Below, piece by piece: positions 27,247 to 36,200 of a stretch of DNA of 64,000 nucleotides (position 1 is its first letter; every line of letters starts with the position of its first letter). A model generated the notes under the pieces. The model was not told the origin of the DNA. It did no database searches and saw nothing but the letters and a program-made list of their open reading frames with translations. This DNA comes from Waterburya agarophytonicola KI4 (GTDB lineage Bacteria > Cyanobacteriota > Cyanobacteriia > Cyanobacteriales > Xenococcaceae). The DNA is taken from NCBI RefSeq assembly GCF_020640915.1, contig NZ_JADWDC010000013.1, positions 1 to 64,000 of the forward strand, read 5' to 3'. A program made the position numbers and the translations under genes.

Positions 27247-27435
27247 ATGAGTAACTCTGAATCACAAAATACTCCCACGGCTGACGGCGGTAAGCAAACC
27301 CCCATCGAGCCTTCCGAACGCAAAACAGGACAAGGTACTAGTCAAGATGTTCGTTCTGGTGCAGAACCAGATGCACCAGGTTCTAAGAACGCAAAGGTTG
27401 CAGGAGACCCTAACCAAGGTACGGAAGCTCGCTAA
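27247..27435 (+). CDS. Small hydrophilic protein, unrecognised
   Basis: This is a 62-residue protein with no Cys, Trp, Phe, Tyr or Leu. It is very rich in Ser, Gly, Pro, Gln and Thr (TADGGKQTPIEPSERKTGQG). It is almost certainly disordered. It has its own terminator 32 bp after the stop, which supports a real transcript. The family is not recognised. Its setting among stress-type genes suggests an intrinsically disordered protectant; this is inference only. Confidence 0.55.
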   Translation: MSNSESQNTPTADGGKQTPIEPSERKTGQGTSQDVRSGAEPDAPGSKNAKVAGDPNQGTEAR

Positions 27436-27466
27436 TCACAGCAGACACAATCAATGTTAATTAAAG

Positions 27467-27507
27467 ATCGGTAGATAAATCTAACCCTAGATCGTCTGCC
27501 GATTTTT
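27467..27507 (+). terminator. Intrinsic terminator after the 62-residue protein gene
   Basis: ATCGGTAGA (27467-27475) pairs with TCTGCCGAT (27495-27503) with one G-U pair, followed by a T-run. Confidence 0.75.
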
Positions 27508-27682
27508 ATTATATGTAAACCTACTAGTCGCACGATCGCAGGTGATAAATAACTATTAAATAACTATTAAATAATCATAGTATCTAACTATTGATAGATA
27601 AAAAATATATCGTTTGCTAGATTATTTATCCCCTACTAATTATGTTTAATGGTAACAAGAATATAAAGGAGTAATTGAATTT

Positions 27683-27973
27683 ATGAGTCACCCAGAACAC
27701 GAAAGAGTATATCGCGAAAGTAATCAAGAAGATGCTTATCGCACTGCTAATAAAGGAGATGTAATTGATGATTCTAAATCTTCAGAAGAAAAAAAAGAAC
27801 AAGTAGCCGTAGATAGCTGGGACCCCGCAGGTCATGTAAAAGTACCTGCCTACTTCTCCGTGGAAAATGAAAAAGGAGAAGAAGAAGTATTGCATCACGT
27901 TAAAGATGCAGAAGAAATCTCCGATGTAATTCGTCAAGCCAGAGTAGACGAAGATGGCGATCGCAAGTGGTAA
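27683..27973 (+). CDS. Small acidic protein, unrecognised
   Basis: This 96-residue, highly charged protein is preceded by a clear SD (AAAGGAG). The N-terminal half is disordered-looking (NKGDVIDDSKSSEEKKEQ). The C-terminal half (SWDPAGHVKVPAYFSVENEK, then LHHVKDAEEISDVIRQARVD) could fold into a small alpha/beta unit. No family was recognised. It lies between two other small stress-type genes on the same strand, each with its own gap, so they look like separate transcription units. Confidence 0.6.
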   Translation: MSHPEHERVYRESNQEDAYRTANKGDVIDDSKSSEEKKEQVAVDSWDPAGHVKVPAYFSVENEKGEEEVLHHVKDAEEISDVIRQARVDEDGDRKW

Positions 27974-28122
27974 AGAATTTCTTTAACAATCTTTGGTAGG
28001 GAGAAAGACATTAATAGAAGTTTTTTCTCTCTGTTAAAGTTATCAACACTGGCAAATACAAAACTATATTACTATATTACCCAAAATTCTAAGTAACTAA
28101 ATATAATCACTAGGAGTTTTTT

Positions 28123-28659
28123 ATGAACTTAATTAAATTAACTACAAATACTATTCTTGCTCTAGCTTTTGCTCTTTCTGCTGGTGCTGCATTCGCCCAA
28201 GAAAAAGAGGAAAGTGTTAATGAAAACCTTAATCAAGCAGGACAAAATGTCGAAAATGTTGGCGAAAATCTTCAAGATGCAGGAAAGTCTTTAGGCAACA
28301 GTATTAAAAATACTGGAGAAGCAGCAGGACAAGGTTTAGAAAATACTGGCGCAGCGGTTGAAGATGGTTTGCAAGATGCTGGTAACGCTATTGAAAATAA
28401 CTATAACCAAGCCGAACAAGAAGTAAAAGAGACCGCAGTTGAGGCCCAAGAAAATATCAATAACGCAGCCAAGGCTGCTGAAGCAGAGGTAGCAGAGACT
28501 GCTGCTGCCATCGAACAGAAGTCTAACTGGGGTTGGTTGGGTTTACTCGGTCTATTAGGACTATTTGGTTTAGCGGGCAGAAAAAAAGAAACCACAGTAG
28601 TAGCCGAACGTCGAGATCTAGAGTCTTTAGAACGCAACGATCGCACTGCTAGATCGTAA
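28123..28659 (+). CDS. Secreted amphipathic-repeat protein with WGxxGxxG membrane motif
   Basis: The 178-residue protein has an SD (AGGAG) before the ATG. Residues 1-25 are a signal peptide ending AFAQ. Residues about 30-130 are repeats of the form NxGxxLxxAG with Glu, Asn and Ala, resembling amphipathic LEA-like helices. Next comes NWGWLGLLGLLGLFGLAGRK, the WGxxGxxG tripartite motif (Trp-Gly, hydrophobic Gly-spaced helix, basic stop) seen at the end of some sorted exported proteins. A 25-residue charged tail follows the motif instead of the protein ending there, which is unusual. It is probably membrane-attached facing the periplasm. Confidence 0.7.
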   Translation: MNLIKLTTNTILALAFALSAGAAFAQEKEESVNENLNQAGQNVENVGENLQDAGKSLGNSIKNTGEAAGQGLENTGAAVEDGLQDAGNAIENNYNQAEQEVKETAVEAQENINNAAKAAEAEVAETAAAIEQKSNWGWLGLLGLLGLFGLAGRKKETTVVAERRDLESLERNDRTARS

Positions 28660-28697
28660 TTGATTATTATCTTTGATTTCTAAATGAGCCTAACTTG

Positions 28698-28724
28698 AGG
28701 GACAGCAATGCTGTCCTTTTTTTT
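28698..28724 (+). terminator. Intrinsic terminator after the WGxxGxxG gene
   Basis: The stem GGACAG-CAATG-CTGTCC is followed by eight T. It is a clear rho-independent terminator 40 bp after the stop. Confidence 0.85.
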
Positions 28725-28864
28725 GCTATTAAAACTAATAAATAATATATGTAAGGCAAAAAATACAACAGTCTTAAGAAAGACGATAATCAATCTTAAG
28801 ACAACTATACTAAGTTTCAATCAACTTGTTATATACATAAATTTTATCTTGAGAGGATTTTATA

Positions 28865-29989
28865 GTGAGTTTGGGTACGTTAGTCGGGTTTTTGGCAATT
28901 ATTATTGCTCTTTATATTCTATGGCAAATAAAACAAGTGTTATTGCTGGCATTTGCTGCGGTTGTTTTTGCGACAGCCATCAATCAACTAGTCAAGTTGC
29001 TACAACAAAAATTAAAATTAAGTCGAAAAAATGCGATCGCTATATCAGTAAGTGGGGTACTAGCTTTTACTATTGGCTTCATTGCTTTAGTAATACCGCC
29101 TTTTATTGAACAATTTCAAGAATTAGTTACTCTAGTTCCAACTGCTTTAGAACAGGTTAGTAATTGGAATGAATGGTTGCGCAATTTATTACCCGATAAT
29201 TTGATTGAAGACGTTCGGGGACTACAATCTTTGGGTCAAAATCTCCAGTCTTGGCTTGATAAAATAGTCAGCAACTTTTTAGAGTTGTTTTCTAGTACTT
29301 TAAGCGTACTACTCAACTCTCTATTGGTAATAGTAGTAACCATAATGTTGTTAGCCAAACCTACTCCTTACAAACAAATATTTCTCTTAATGTTTCCCGC
29401 TTTTTATCGTTCTAGAGTTAAGACTATTCTCAAAAAGTGCGAAGAAAATTTGGCAGGATGGGCGATTGGTATCTTATTTAACATGGCTGTAATAGCTATT
29501 TTAAGCGGGATTGGCTTATTATTACTTGGTGTTCGATTGCCTTTAGCTAATTGTTTATTAGCAGGAATTTTAACCTTCATCCCCAATTTGGGCCCCGTAC
29601 TTAGTGTAGTTCCCCCCGCAGCGATGGCTTTATTGGATGCTCCTTGGAAAGCAGTGGCAGTAGTTATTCTTTATATCGTAATTCAACAGGTTGAGAGCAA
29701 TATTCTGACTCCTATTGTGATGGAAAAGCAAGTGTCTTTATTACCTGCGGTTACTTTACTTTCTCAAGTTGCTTTTGCTGTATTTTTTGGGATTCTAGGC
29801 TTATTTTTAGCTCTACCTATTACCGTAGTGGCTCAGGTATGGCTCAAAGAGATATTGGTTCGAGATATTTTAGATCGTTGGCAAGCCAAACCTAACTCCC
29901 ATAGTTCAAATTTCCGTAAATTAAGTGAAGGTAATAAACGGAGGAGCGATCGCCAAGAAGCAAATCTCGATCGCTCGGGAGTCAAATGA
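28865..29989 (+). CDS. AI-2E family transporter (UPF0118 permease)
   Basis: From the GTG at 28865 the protein is 374 residues; GAGAGGA lies just upstream and the start MSLGTLVGFLAIIIALYILW is the usual one. There are about seven to eight membrane helices, with the family motif GILTFIPNLGPVLSVVPPAA (about 240-260) and LGLFLALPITVVAQVWLKEI. The family includes TqsA (autoinducer-2 export) and Na+/H+ antiporter-like members; the substrate here is unknown. The C-terminal 40 residues are basic and polar. Its setting in the stress-type cluster fits an ion or small-solute permease, but this is not shown. Confidence 0.83.
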   Translation: MSLGTLVGFLAIIIALYILWQIKQVLLLAFAAVVFATAINQLVKLLQQKLKLSRKNAIAISVSGVLAFTIGFIALVIPPFIEQFQELVTLVPTALEQVSNWNEWLRNLLPDNLIEDVRGLQSLGQNLQSWLDKIVSNFLELFSSTLSVLLNSLLVIVVTIMLLAKPTPYKQIFLLMFPAFYRSRVKTILKKCEENLAGWAIGILFNMAVIAILSGIGLLLLGVRLPLANCLLAGILTFIPNLGPVLSVVPPAAMALLDAPWKAVAVVILYIVIQQVESNILTPIVMEKQVSLLPAVTLLSQVAFAVFFGILGLFLALPITVVAQVWLKEILVRDILDRWQAKPNSHSSNFRKLSEGNKRRSDRQEANLDRSGVK

Positions 29990-30208
29990 CCTTTCAATTC
30001 TAAATTTCAAAAGTACATCTCAAGATAGATACTTTATGGCACGTAAAATAATAAGTATTTAAGGCGAATAAATCGATAAGTGCCTTTAAATTGTCATTTA
30101 ACTCTGGTTTTATGCAAAATAATAGCAATATATACCTTTAGTTAGATGCTGTTACACTACACAAATTGCTATTAATTAGTTAATCAAATAAACTATCGAG
30201 GTGAGCTT

Positions 30209-30550
30209 ATGCTACTTAATAAATTCAATAACTGGTTAAAATCCTCTGTTCGTTTAGTATTAACAGTATTAGTCTGCGGTCTATTATTTGTTGCTAGTGC
30301 TTATCCCGCGCAGGCAGCAACTAGCAAAACTACTGATGGAGAGGCTAGCCTAAACGAAATTCAGAACAAAACAGACGATGTAGCTCGTTCCAATCCTAGA
30401 GGAATCAATGAAGTTACTAAAGAAGCTCAAAAAGGATTAAATGCAGTCCAAGGTAGTGCAGATGCAGATAAAATGATTAGCCCTGATGAAGCTAATGCAA
30501 CTACAGTAAAAGAAAAAGCATCTAACTTTTTTGATAGTTTAACTAACTAA
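30209..30550 (+). CDS. Small secreted protein, low-temperature-induced-like
   Basis: The 113-residue protein has a signal peptide (residues 1-36, VCGLLFVASAYPAQAA). The mature part is polar (SLNEIQNKTDDVARSNPRG, then GLNAVQGSADADKMISPDEA). A GAGGTGAG site lies before the ATG. It loosely resembles the small periplasmic proteins annotated as low-temperature-induced in cyanobacteria, but I hold that only weakly. It lies alone between the permease and the EcsC-like gene. Confidence 0.55.
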   Translation: MLLNKFNNWLKSSVRLVLTVLVCGLLFVASAYPAQAATSKTTDGEASLNEIQNKTDDVARSNPRGINEVTKEAQKGLNAVQGSADADKMISPDEANATTVKEKASNFFDSLTN

Positions 30551-30734
30551 AGTACAAAGTCAAATACCAATAATTTTTCTCAGTCATTTAGAATTATTGG
30601 ATCGGAATTATACTTGCACTAACTTTAAAGAAAAACCTAAGTCTAGCAAATTTTAATTCGTAACATATTTCCTGACTATCCAAACCAAAGCTGAGGATAT
30701 AGTCGGGAATTTCAGCATTAATTCGTTCTACAAA

Positions 30735-31763
30735 ATGCCCCAAACAAACACATCAGAAAATTTCTTAACTCAGATAATTGATACAGTAGGTAGTTTGACA
30801 GAAACATTAACTACTCAAACTCAAAAAATCCTCGAACAAACCACTGTTTCTACAGGAGAAACTTTAGCCTGGATTGCTTCTAATCCGATTTTAAGCTCGG
30901 CAGATAAGATTCTGGGTTTAGATTGGCTGATGACTTTTTTGGGGCAAGCAGATGTTGCCAAAATAGAAGCCAATGTCGCTAAAATGCGATCGCAATATCC
31001 CCAGGAAACGTCAAACCAAATTGCCCATCGTTTGATCGTGCAGAAAACTTGGTCTGGGGGGCGTTTGGGATTATTAACCAATATTATTCCCCCCATCGCA
31101 GCATTATTTTTAGGTATAGAATTAATTGCTACGACCAAACTGCAAACCGAAATGGTTTACGAAATTGCCTCCGCTTATGGGTTAGACCTCCAAGATCCTG
31201 CCAGACGGGGAGAAGTATTGGCAATTTTTGGTTTATCTTTAGGTGCAGATGTCTTGAAAACAGGCTTGACTGTGGTGGAGATTATTCCTGGTATTGGTGC
31301 GGTTGTGGGTGCTTCGACCAATGCAGCTATGCTCTATGTTTTAGGACAAACTGCCTGTCGTTTTTACGAGAGAAAATCTTCTAATATAGAGCTAGCGTTC
31401 ATACAGCAAGAAACCGATACAGATTGGCAACTAGCTTTAAATCAGTCTAAGGTGATGGATCGTATTTTGGCGCAGATGGTGCGGGTTAGCTATCCCCAAC
31501 AAGATTGGAAGGAAATTTTACCTAAAATACAAGAAATTTCTCCCGCTTCAGTAGGAACAATTGCCGAAAATTTAACAAGCTCTCACGATCTTGAAGCACT
31601 ACTAGACGAACTAATTCCTGAATTTGCTCCTCTAACTTTAAACAGATGTTATGAGATTGCTATATCCAATGGCAATATCACCTTAGAAGAGCAAGAAATA
31701 TTGAGTCAATTAGCAGTTAAATTTGACTTAGATATGTCAACATTAAATGGCGAACAATATTAG
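30735..31763 (+). CDS. EcsC/DUF697-like membrane-associated protein
   Basis: This is a 342-residue protein. The central region (about 105-215) has two or more hydrophobic stretches (LGLLTNIIPPIAALFLGIEL; TGLTVVEIIPGIGAVVGAST; AAMLYVLGQTACRFYE). A pattern EIASAYGLDLQDPARRGEVL is also present, reminiscent of the EcsC and YcjF/DUF697 families. The C-terminal 120 residues are helical and soluble. Both families are poorly understood. It is 44 bp upstream of the photoreceptor-like kinase gene on the same strand, so the two may be co-transcribed. The family call is tentative. Confidence 0.55.
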   Translation: MPQTNTSENFLTQIIDTVGSLTETLTTQTQKILEQTTVSTGETLAWIASNPILSSADKILGLDWLMTFLGQADVAKIEANVAKMRSQYPQETSNQIAHRLIVQKTWSGGRLGLLTNIIPPIAALFLGIELIATTKLQTEMVYEIASAYGLDLQDPARRGEVLAIFGLSLGADVLKTGLTVVEIIPGIGAVVGASTNAAMLYVLGQTACRFYERKSSNIELAFIQQETDTDWQLALNQSKVMDRILAQMVRVSYPQQDWKEILPKIQEISPASVGTIAENLTSSHDLEALLDELIPEFAPLTLNRCYEIAISNGNITLEEQEILSQLAVKFDLDMSTLNGEQY

Positions 31764-31807
31764 TTTTAGAACAAATCTCAAAAATAATTTCTAATTAGCG
31801 ATCGCTG

Positions 31808-33892
31808 ATGAATGTTTATCAATATACAATTCTCATAGTTGAAGATTCTGCTGAGGATCGAGAACTCTATCGTCGATATCTCGATCGCGAAATTATCTTT
31901 AAATACCAAATTGTTGAGGTTGAATCTGGAGAAGATGGTCTAAGGCAACTGGCAACAATTCAACCCGATCTAGTTTTACTCGATTATCTCTTACCAGACT
32001 TTACTGGTTTAGAATTTATCGAAGAATTAAAAGCCCAGACCAGCAAAACTCCCTCGATTATCATGCTCACAGGGCAAGGTAGTGAAGCCGTAGCAGTAGA
32101 AGCCATGAAAGGGGGGGTGAAAGATTATCTGATCAAAGGACAGCTAACTCCTTCCATATTAACCGCCTCAGTCAAGAATGTATTACAGCAAGATCGTTTG
32201 CAATCTTTACTCAATAAAAGTTTTCAACAGCAGCAACTGATTGCAGAAACTGCTTTGCGCATTCGTCAGTCACAAAATTTATCAGAAATTCTCGATACCG
32301 CAGTTAGAGAAGTACAGCTATTGTTAAATTGCGATCGCGTGGTAATTTATAAATTTGCCCCAGACATGAGTGGGGATGTGGTTGCAGAGTCAATTAAACC
32401 CCATTGGACAAAGTCTCTCGGACAAAAAATAATTGATACTTGCTTTAAGGATCGGGGCGCGCTGAGATATCAACAAGGAGAAAGCCTTGTTGTTAATAAT
32501 ATTTACGAGTATGGGCTGTCTAAATGTCATATCGACTTATTAGAAGAATTTGAAGTCAAAGCTCACATAGTATGCCCTCTCTTGCTTTCCCCTTCCCTCC
32601 TCAAACAAGACTCCGAATTATGGGGTTTGTTAATTGCTCATCAGTGCAGTCAAACCCGCTATTGGGAAGCGGATGAAGTAAAGTTATTCGACAAATTGTC
32701 AGTACAACTGGCGATCGCGATACAGCAAGCAGAATTGATTAGCAACCTCAAAAACGAATTAAATGCTAGAAAAAAATTAGAAATAGAATTAGCCAGAAGA
32801 GTTCAAGTACTAGAAGCTTCTGAAGACTATATCGGGTTGGCAGACCTCCACGGGCGAGTGATTTGGAATAACCCTCCTATGAAGCAATTAATGGACATAG
32901 ATGACGATGAAGATATTACCAAATTATCGATTCTCGACTATTATCCAGCTTGGGCTTTAAAGATTGTCAAAGAGCAAGGAATTCCTAGTGCGATCGCTAA
33001 CGGCACTTGGTTGGGAGAAACAGCCCTATTGACCGAGGATGGTCGAGAATTACCTGTATCTCAGCTAATTATTGCCCACAAATCCGCTAATGACAAAATT
33101 GATTATATATCCACAGTCATGCGGAATCTTAGCCAACAGAAAAAAGCCGAAAACTCTCTTAAAGAAAAAGCCCAAGAACTTAAATGGTCCAATCAAGAAC
33201 TTCTTAAAATCACCGCCTTACTCAAAAAACGCAATCAAGAATTAGACAGCTTTGCCTATGTTACTTCCCACGATCTTAAAGCACCATTGCGGGCGATCGC
33301 TAACTTAGCAACCTGGTTGGAAGAGGATTTGGGAGACCAAATACCCGAAGAAAGTCAGCAGCAACTCCAGTTAATGCAATCTAGAGTGCAACGCATGGAT
33401 GGATTAATTCAAGGATTACTCGAATATTCTCGTATTGGTCGACAAAACACTCCCATTAAAACTGTTGATGTGGGAAATCTAGTGCGTAATATTGTCGATT
33501 CCCTCGCACCACCGCCAGGGTTTAAAATCGAGATCGCCGATTCTATGCCCAGGTTAGAAACAAAAGAACTATTATTACAACAAGTTTTTTCTAATCTAAT
33601 TAGTAACGCCATCAAATATCATCCCCAAGAATCGGGTAATATTCTCATATCAGTTGAAGAAGCAGCAGAATTTTATCAGTTTAGCGTCTGTGATGATGGA
33701 CTGGGTATCGATCCTCAATACCACGATCGCATTTTCACGATTTTTCAAACTTTACAAGCAAGAGACACTATTGAAAGCACGGGAATTGGCTTATCTATTG
33801 TGAAAAAAATCGTTGAAGATCAAGGTGGAAAAGTTTGGGTGGACTCTCAACTGGGAGAAAAAACAACTTTTTACTTTACCTGGTATAAGTAA
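31808..33892 (+). CDS. REC-GAF (DXCF cyanobacteriochrome-like)-PAS-histidine kinase
   Basis: The 694-residue hybrid sensor starts with a receiver domain (about 6-125, phosphoacceptor D59 in VLLDYLLPD). A GAF domain (about 145-310) follows. It has DTCF (C212) and CH (C240) in NNIYEYGLSKCHIDLLEEF, exactly 28 residues apart, plus LWGLLIAHQCS. Two such cysteines mark bilin-binding DXCF cyanobacteriochromes. A PAS domain (about 332-448) and coiled coil lead to HisKA (SHDLKAPL, H488) and HATPase (NLISNAIKYH, DDGLGID, GIGLSIVKKIVEDQGG). It probably senses blue or green light and signals by phosphotransfer. No dedicated response regulator gene is adjacent. Chromophore binding is inferred. Confidence 0.83.
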   Translation: MNVYQYTILIVEDSAEDRELYRRYLDREIIFKYQIVEVESGEDGLRQLATIQPDLVLLDYLLPDFTGLEFIEELKAQTSKTPSIIMLTGQGSEAVAVEAMKGGVKDYLIKGQLTPSILTASVKNVLQQDRLQSLLNKSFQQQQLIAETALRIRQSQNLSEILDTAVREVQLLLNCDRVVIYKFAPDMSGDVVAESIKPHWTKSLGQKIIDTCFKDRGALRYQQGESLVVNNIYEYGLSKCHIDLLEEFEVKAHIVCPLLLSPSLLKQDSELWGLLIAHQCSQTRYWEADEVKLFDKLSVQLAIAIQQAELISNLKNELNARKKLEIELARRVQVLEASEDYIGLADLHGRVIWNNPPMKQLMDIDDDEDITKLSILDYYPAWALKIVKEQGIPSAIANGTWLGETALLTEDGRELPVSQLIIAHKSANDKIDYISTVMRNLSQQKKAENSLKEKAQELKWSNQELLKITALLKKRNQELDSFAYVTSHDLKAPLRAIANLATWLEEDLGDQIPEESQQQLQLMQSRVQRMDGLIQGLLEYSRIGRQNTPIKTVDVGNLVRNIVDSLAPPPGFKIEIADSMPRLETKELLLQQVFSNLISNAIKYHPQESGNILISVEEAAEFYQFSVCDDGLGIDPQYHDRIFTIFQTLQARDTIESTGIGLSIVKKIVEDQGGKVWVDSQLGEKTTFYFTWYK

Positions 33893-33964
33893 CTTGAGTG
33901 ACTAAATGACAGTCAAAACCTCAATAAAGTTGCCCATTTCCCCCATTATCTAATAAATTTTAAT

Positions 33965-35050
33965 TTACTCGTATTTATTATCAAAATTAATTGGTTGGCG
34001 CGTTTCTGGGCGATCGCCACGGTCGTCATACCGACTATCGGAGTTACGATCTTCAGCATCGTCGTAGTCGTCGTAATCATCATAATCACCGCTATCTTCC
34101 GAGTCTTCCGAATAATCAGACCCAGCATCATCTACGGGTTGATAATCAACCACATAATCTCCTGGGATAGTTTGTTCGTCTTCTTCATAGTTTCTTCCTA
34201 CCTCTGCATCATCGTAACCACTACCAAAATTTTCCCCATCATCATAACTATCTTCTGGTTCGTAGCTTCTACCTAGATCCCCAGGGCTAGGTCTGCGTTG
34301 GGAAGTAGCAGCAGGGGGCGGAGTAGGGTCAGAATATCTATCTTCTCTGGTAGGACGAGGACGAGGACGGGAACGAGGGGAAGGGCGAGAATTATCAGCC
34401 CATTCATCTTTGGCATTCCAATCATCATAGCTATCATTGGGTGGTGCGCTGGGGCGACGTCTGGGTCGACTATCTTTTTCAGCATAGCGATCTCTACCAA
34501 TAGCTGAATCTCTATTTTCGGGACGGTTGCGACTCGTTCTGCGTCGGGGTTCATCTCTAACATCGCTCTGGGGCGATGGTCTTCTTCTGGGTTCGGAACG
34601 ACGAGGGGGACGAGGATTAGGATCGTCGTAGGCTCTTAATCTGGGACTATTATAGTTAGGTTTAGCTCCTTCATAAACATTGTCATAGGGGTCAATTTGA
34701 TCCAGTTCCGCTTCAGTATAGACTCTAGTACGACTAACAGGGCGATCTCGATCTACTATAGGCGTATTGCGCCTGGCTTGTTCTGTGGCTACACCACGCA
34801 TTCTGATGCTTTCGAACGCAAAGAAAATTGCCGTCCCTGTCAGCAAAAATTGACCAAATTGCAAAATGGGGTCTAACCGCCAACCGTTAAAGAGTAAAAT
34901 AATTCCACATAACAAACCCACCGCAGCAAAAAAGATATCATAATCCCTTGCTAACTCTGGGCGAATTGAGCGCAGGAAAAACAAACCTGCTCCCGCTACT
35001 GCTAAGAATAAACCTAAGATAGCTGCTGCATTCAGCCCAAAATTGACCAT
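33965..35050 (-). CDS. Ycf66 family protein
   Basis: The 361-residue protein's first about 85 residues are the Ycf66 membrane domain: LNAAAILGLFLAVAGAGLFF, a second span (YDIFFAAVGLLCGIILLFNG) and FLLTGTAIFFAFESIRMRG. After that comes a long disordered tail rich in Arg, Pro, Asp, Ser and Tyr, with acidic runs near the end (DYDDYDDYDDAED). Ycf66 is found in cyanobacteria and plastids and is not functionally defined. It lies downstream of psbX on the same strand, an arrangement that supports a thylakoid role. Confidence 0.85.
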   Translation of the reverse strand: MVNFGLNAAAILGLFLAVAGAGLFFLRSIRPELARDYDIFFAAVGLLCGIILLFNGWRLDPILQFGQFLLTGTAIFFAFESIRMRGVATEQARRNTPIVDRDRPVSRTRVYTEAELDQIDPYDNVYEGAKPNYNSPRLRAYDDPNPRPPRRSEPRRRPSPQSDVRDEPRRRTSRNRPENRDSAIGRDRYAEKDSRPRRRPSAPPNDSYDDWNAKDEWADNSRPSPRSRPRPRPTREDRYSDPTPPPAATSQRRPSPGDLGRSYEPEDSYDDGENFGSGYDDAEVGRNYEEDEQTIPGDYVVDYQPVDDAGSDYSEDSEDSGDYDDYDDYDDAEDRNSDSRYDDRGDRPETRQPINFDNKYE

Positions 35051-35169
35051 TACAATTCTCCTAATCTGGTTCTCATAGTTGTGAGTATGAATATGTCTAT
35101 ACTCATCTTAAGTGATCTATATTTATAATCTACCCAGAACAGTCATAACTCTTCTATTGGCGAACTTAA

Positions 35170-35256
35170 TACCCGCAAGGTATAGCCCTGTAAAAATATA
35201 ACGACGGAACTGCTGGTAATGCTACCCTATCTCTGCAATAGAGACTATTCCGTCGT
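35170..35256 (-). other. Structured region between psbX and ycf66
   Basis: A 9-bp stem, ACGACGGAA (35201-35209) with TTCCGTCGT (35248-35256), encloses a smaller TCTC...GAGA hairpin. A further ATACC/GGTAT hairpin lies at 35170-35184. On the minus strand the long stem is followed by TTATATTTTT. It could be a terminator or attenuator after psbX, or a small inserted palindrome. Confidence 0.5.
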
Positions 35257-35298
35257 CCAAAAATTAATAACAATTTATTGCCAAAGCAATCTTATAAC

Positions 35299-35421
35299 TT
35301 AAGATCTGCGTTTGATTTTGTCACTTTGACTGAGAACAATCAAGGCAATGGTTGCGGGGATAACCACAATTACTGCACCCAATCCGATGCTTAAAAGAAA
35401 ATTAGTTAATGAGGGAGTCAT
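35299..35421 (-). CDS. psbX: Photosystem II protein X (PsbX)
   Basis: This 40-residue protein reads [20 protein letters not shown], then a membrane helix and the basic end [10 protein letters not shown]. It matches cyanobacterial PsbX (MTPSLxNFLxSL..., ...SQxDKIxR). PsbX is a single-helix subunit next to cytochrome b559 that affects quinone exchange at the QB site. The frame is on the same strand as ycf66, 248 bp upstream of it. A TCAGGAT site precedes the ATG. It is easily missed because of its length. Confidence 0.9.
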   Translation of the reverse strand: MTPSLTNFLLSIGLGAVIVVIPATIALIVLSQSDKIKRRS

Positions 35422-35675
35422 ATTTTTAATCCTGACTATTGTTGTCTATGTATTAATAATTTACGTTATTTTGTAATTTTAAAAGTTTTTTAACCAAAAC
35501 TAAAGTTAATTACAATCTGGCATTCTAAAGAAGCTCACCATATATTGTAAGGGGATGGCGGTCAAAAGAAGACAGGTAGTTCTTAAATGTATTCCAAAAT
35601 TCCAGTACAATAAATTAAAATATATTTACATTATGTATTGTTTCTAGCAAATAATCTTATTTTTAAATCAAAGTC

Positions 35676-35966
35676 ATGAATTTATCAAGTTGGGGAGCGG
35701 TCTCGGTTAGTCTTTTACTCGGATTAATGACAATTTTATTTATCTTTAGAATTGTCCTCACTTGGTATCCCCAAGCCGAGCTTACTCGTTTCCCTTTTAG
35801 TCTTGTCGTTGTCCCTACAGAGCCATTTCTGGCACCCTTGCGTAAAGTAGTATCTCCCATTGGCGGAGTGGATATTACTCCAATTATTTGGGTTGGACTC
35901 TGCACTCTATTGCGAGAAATATTAGTCGGTCAACAGGGATTGATTACTATGGCATTGACTAATTAA
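35676..35966 (+). CDS. YggT family membrane protein (Ycf19-like)
   Basis: The 96-residue protein has two membrane helices (SVSLLLGLMTILFIFRIVLT and ITPIIWVGLCTLLREIL). They flank the YggT signature: LTWYP, a short loop, TEPFLAPLRKVVSPIGGVDI. YggT/Ycf19 proteins are found in cyanobacteria, plastids and many bacteria. They are linked to membrane protein placement or osmotic tolerance, without a settled mechanism. It is divergent from psbX. Confidence 0.85.
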   Translation: MNLSSWGAVSVSLLLGLMTILFIFRIVLTWYPQAELTRFPFSLVVVPTEPFLAPLRKVVSPIGGVDITPIIWVGLCTLLREILVGQQGLITMALTN

Positions 35967-36200
35967 ACAATAATGTGCTGTTGCTAGCTGGATTTCAGTG
36001 ATTATCTTTCTCTTTTTTCCTATGTTGCTCAATTTTGTTTAATCTTGCTCTCTAAATTGATCGGGTTAATTCAGTACAGCAATACATGGCAAGATCGGAA
36101 AAATCAGGACAATAAGCGACAAGACGTGAATTTTGCCAATCGTTATAATTAGCTCAACAATTAACAGTATGGCGGTTGAGTTATCTCGATTGAGTCGATC

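Noticed and set aside
34273-34563. ORFs in other frames within ycf66
   Set aside because: They arise from the repetitive Arg/Asp/Pro codons of the Ycf66 tail and have no family resemblance or start signals.
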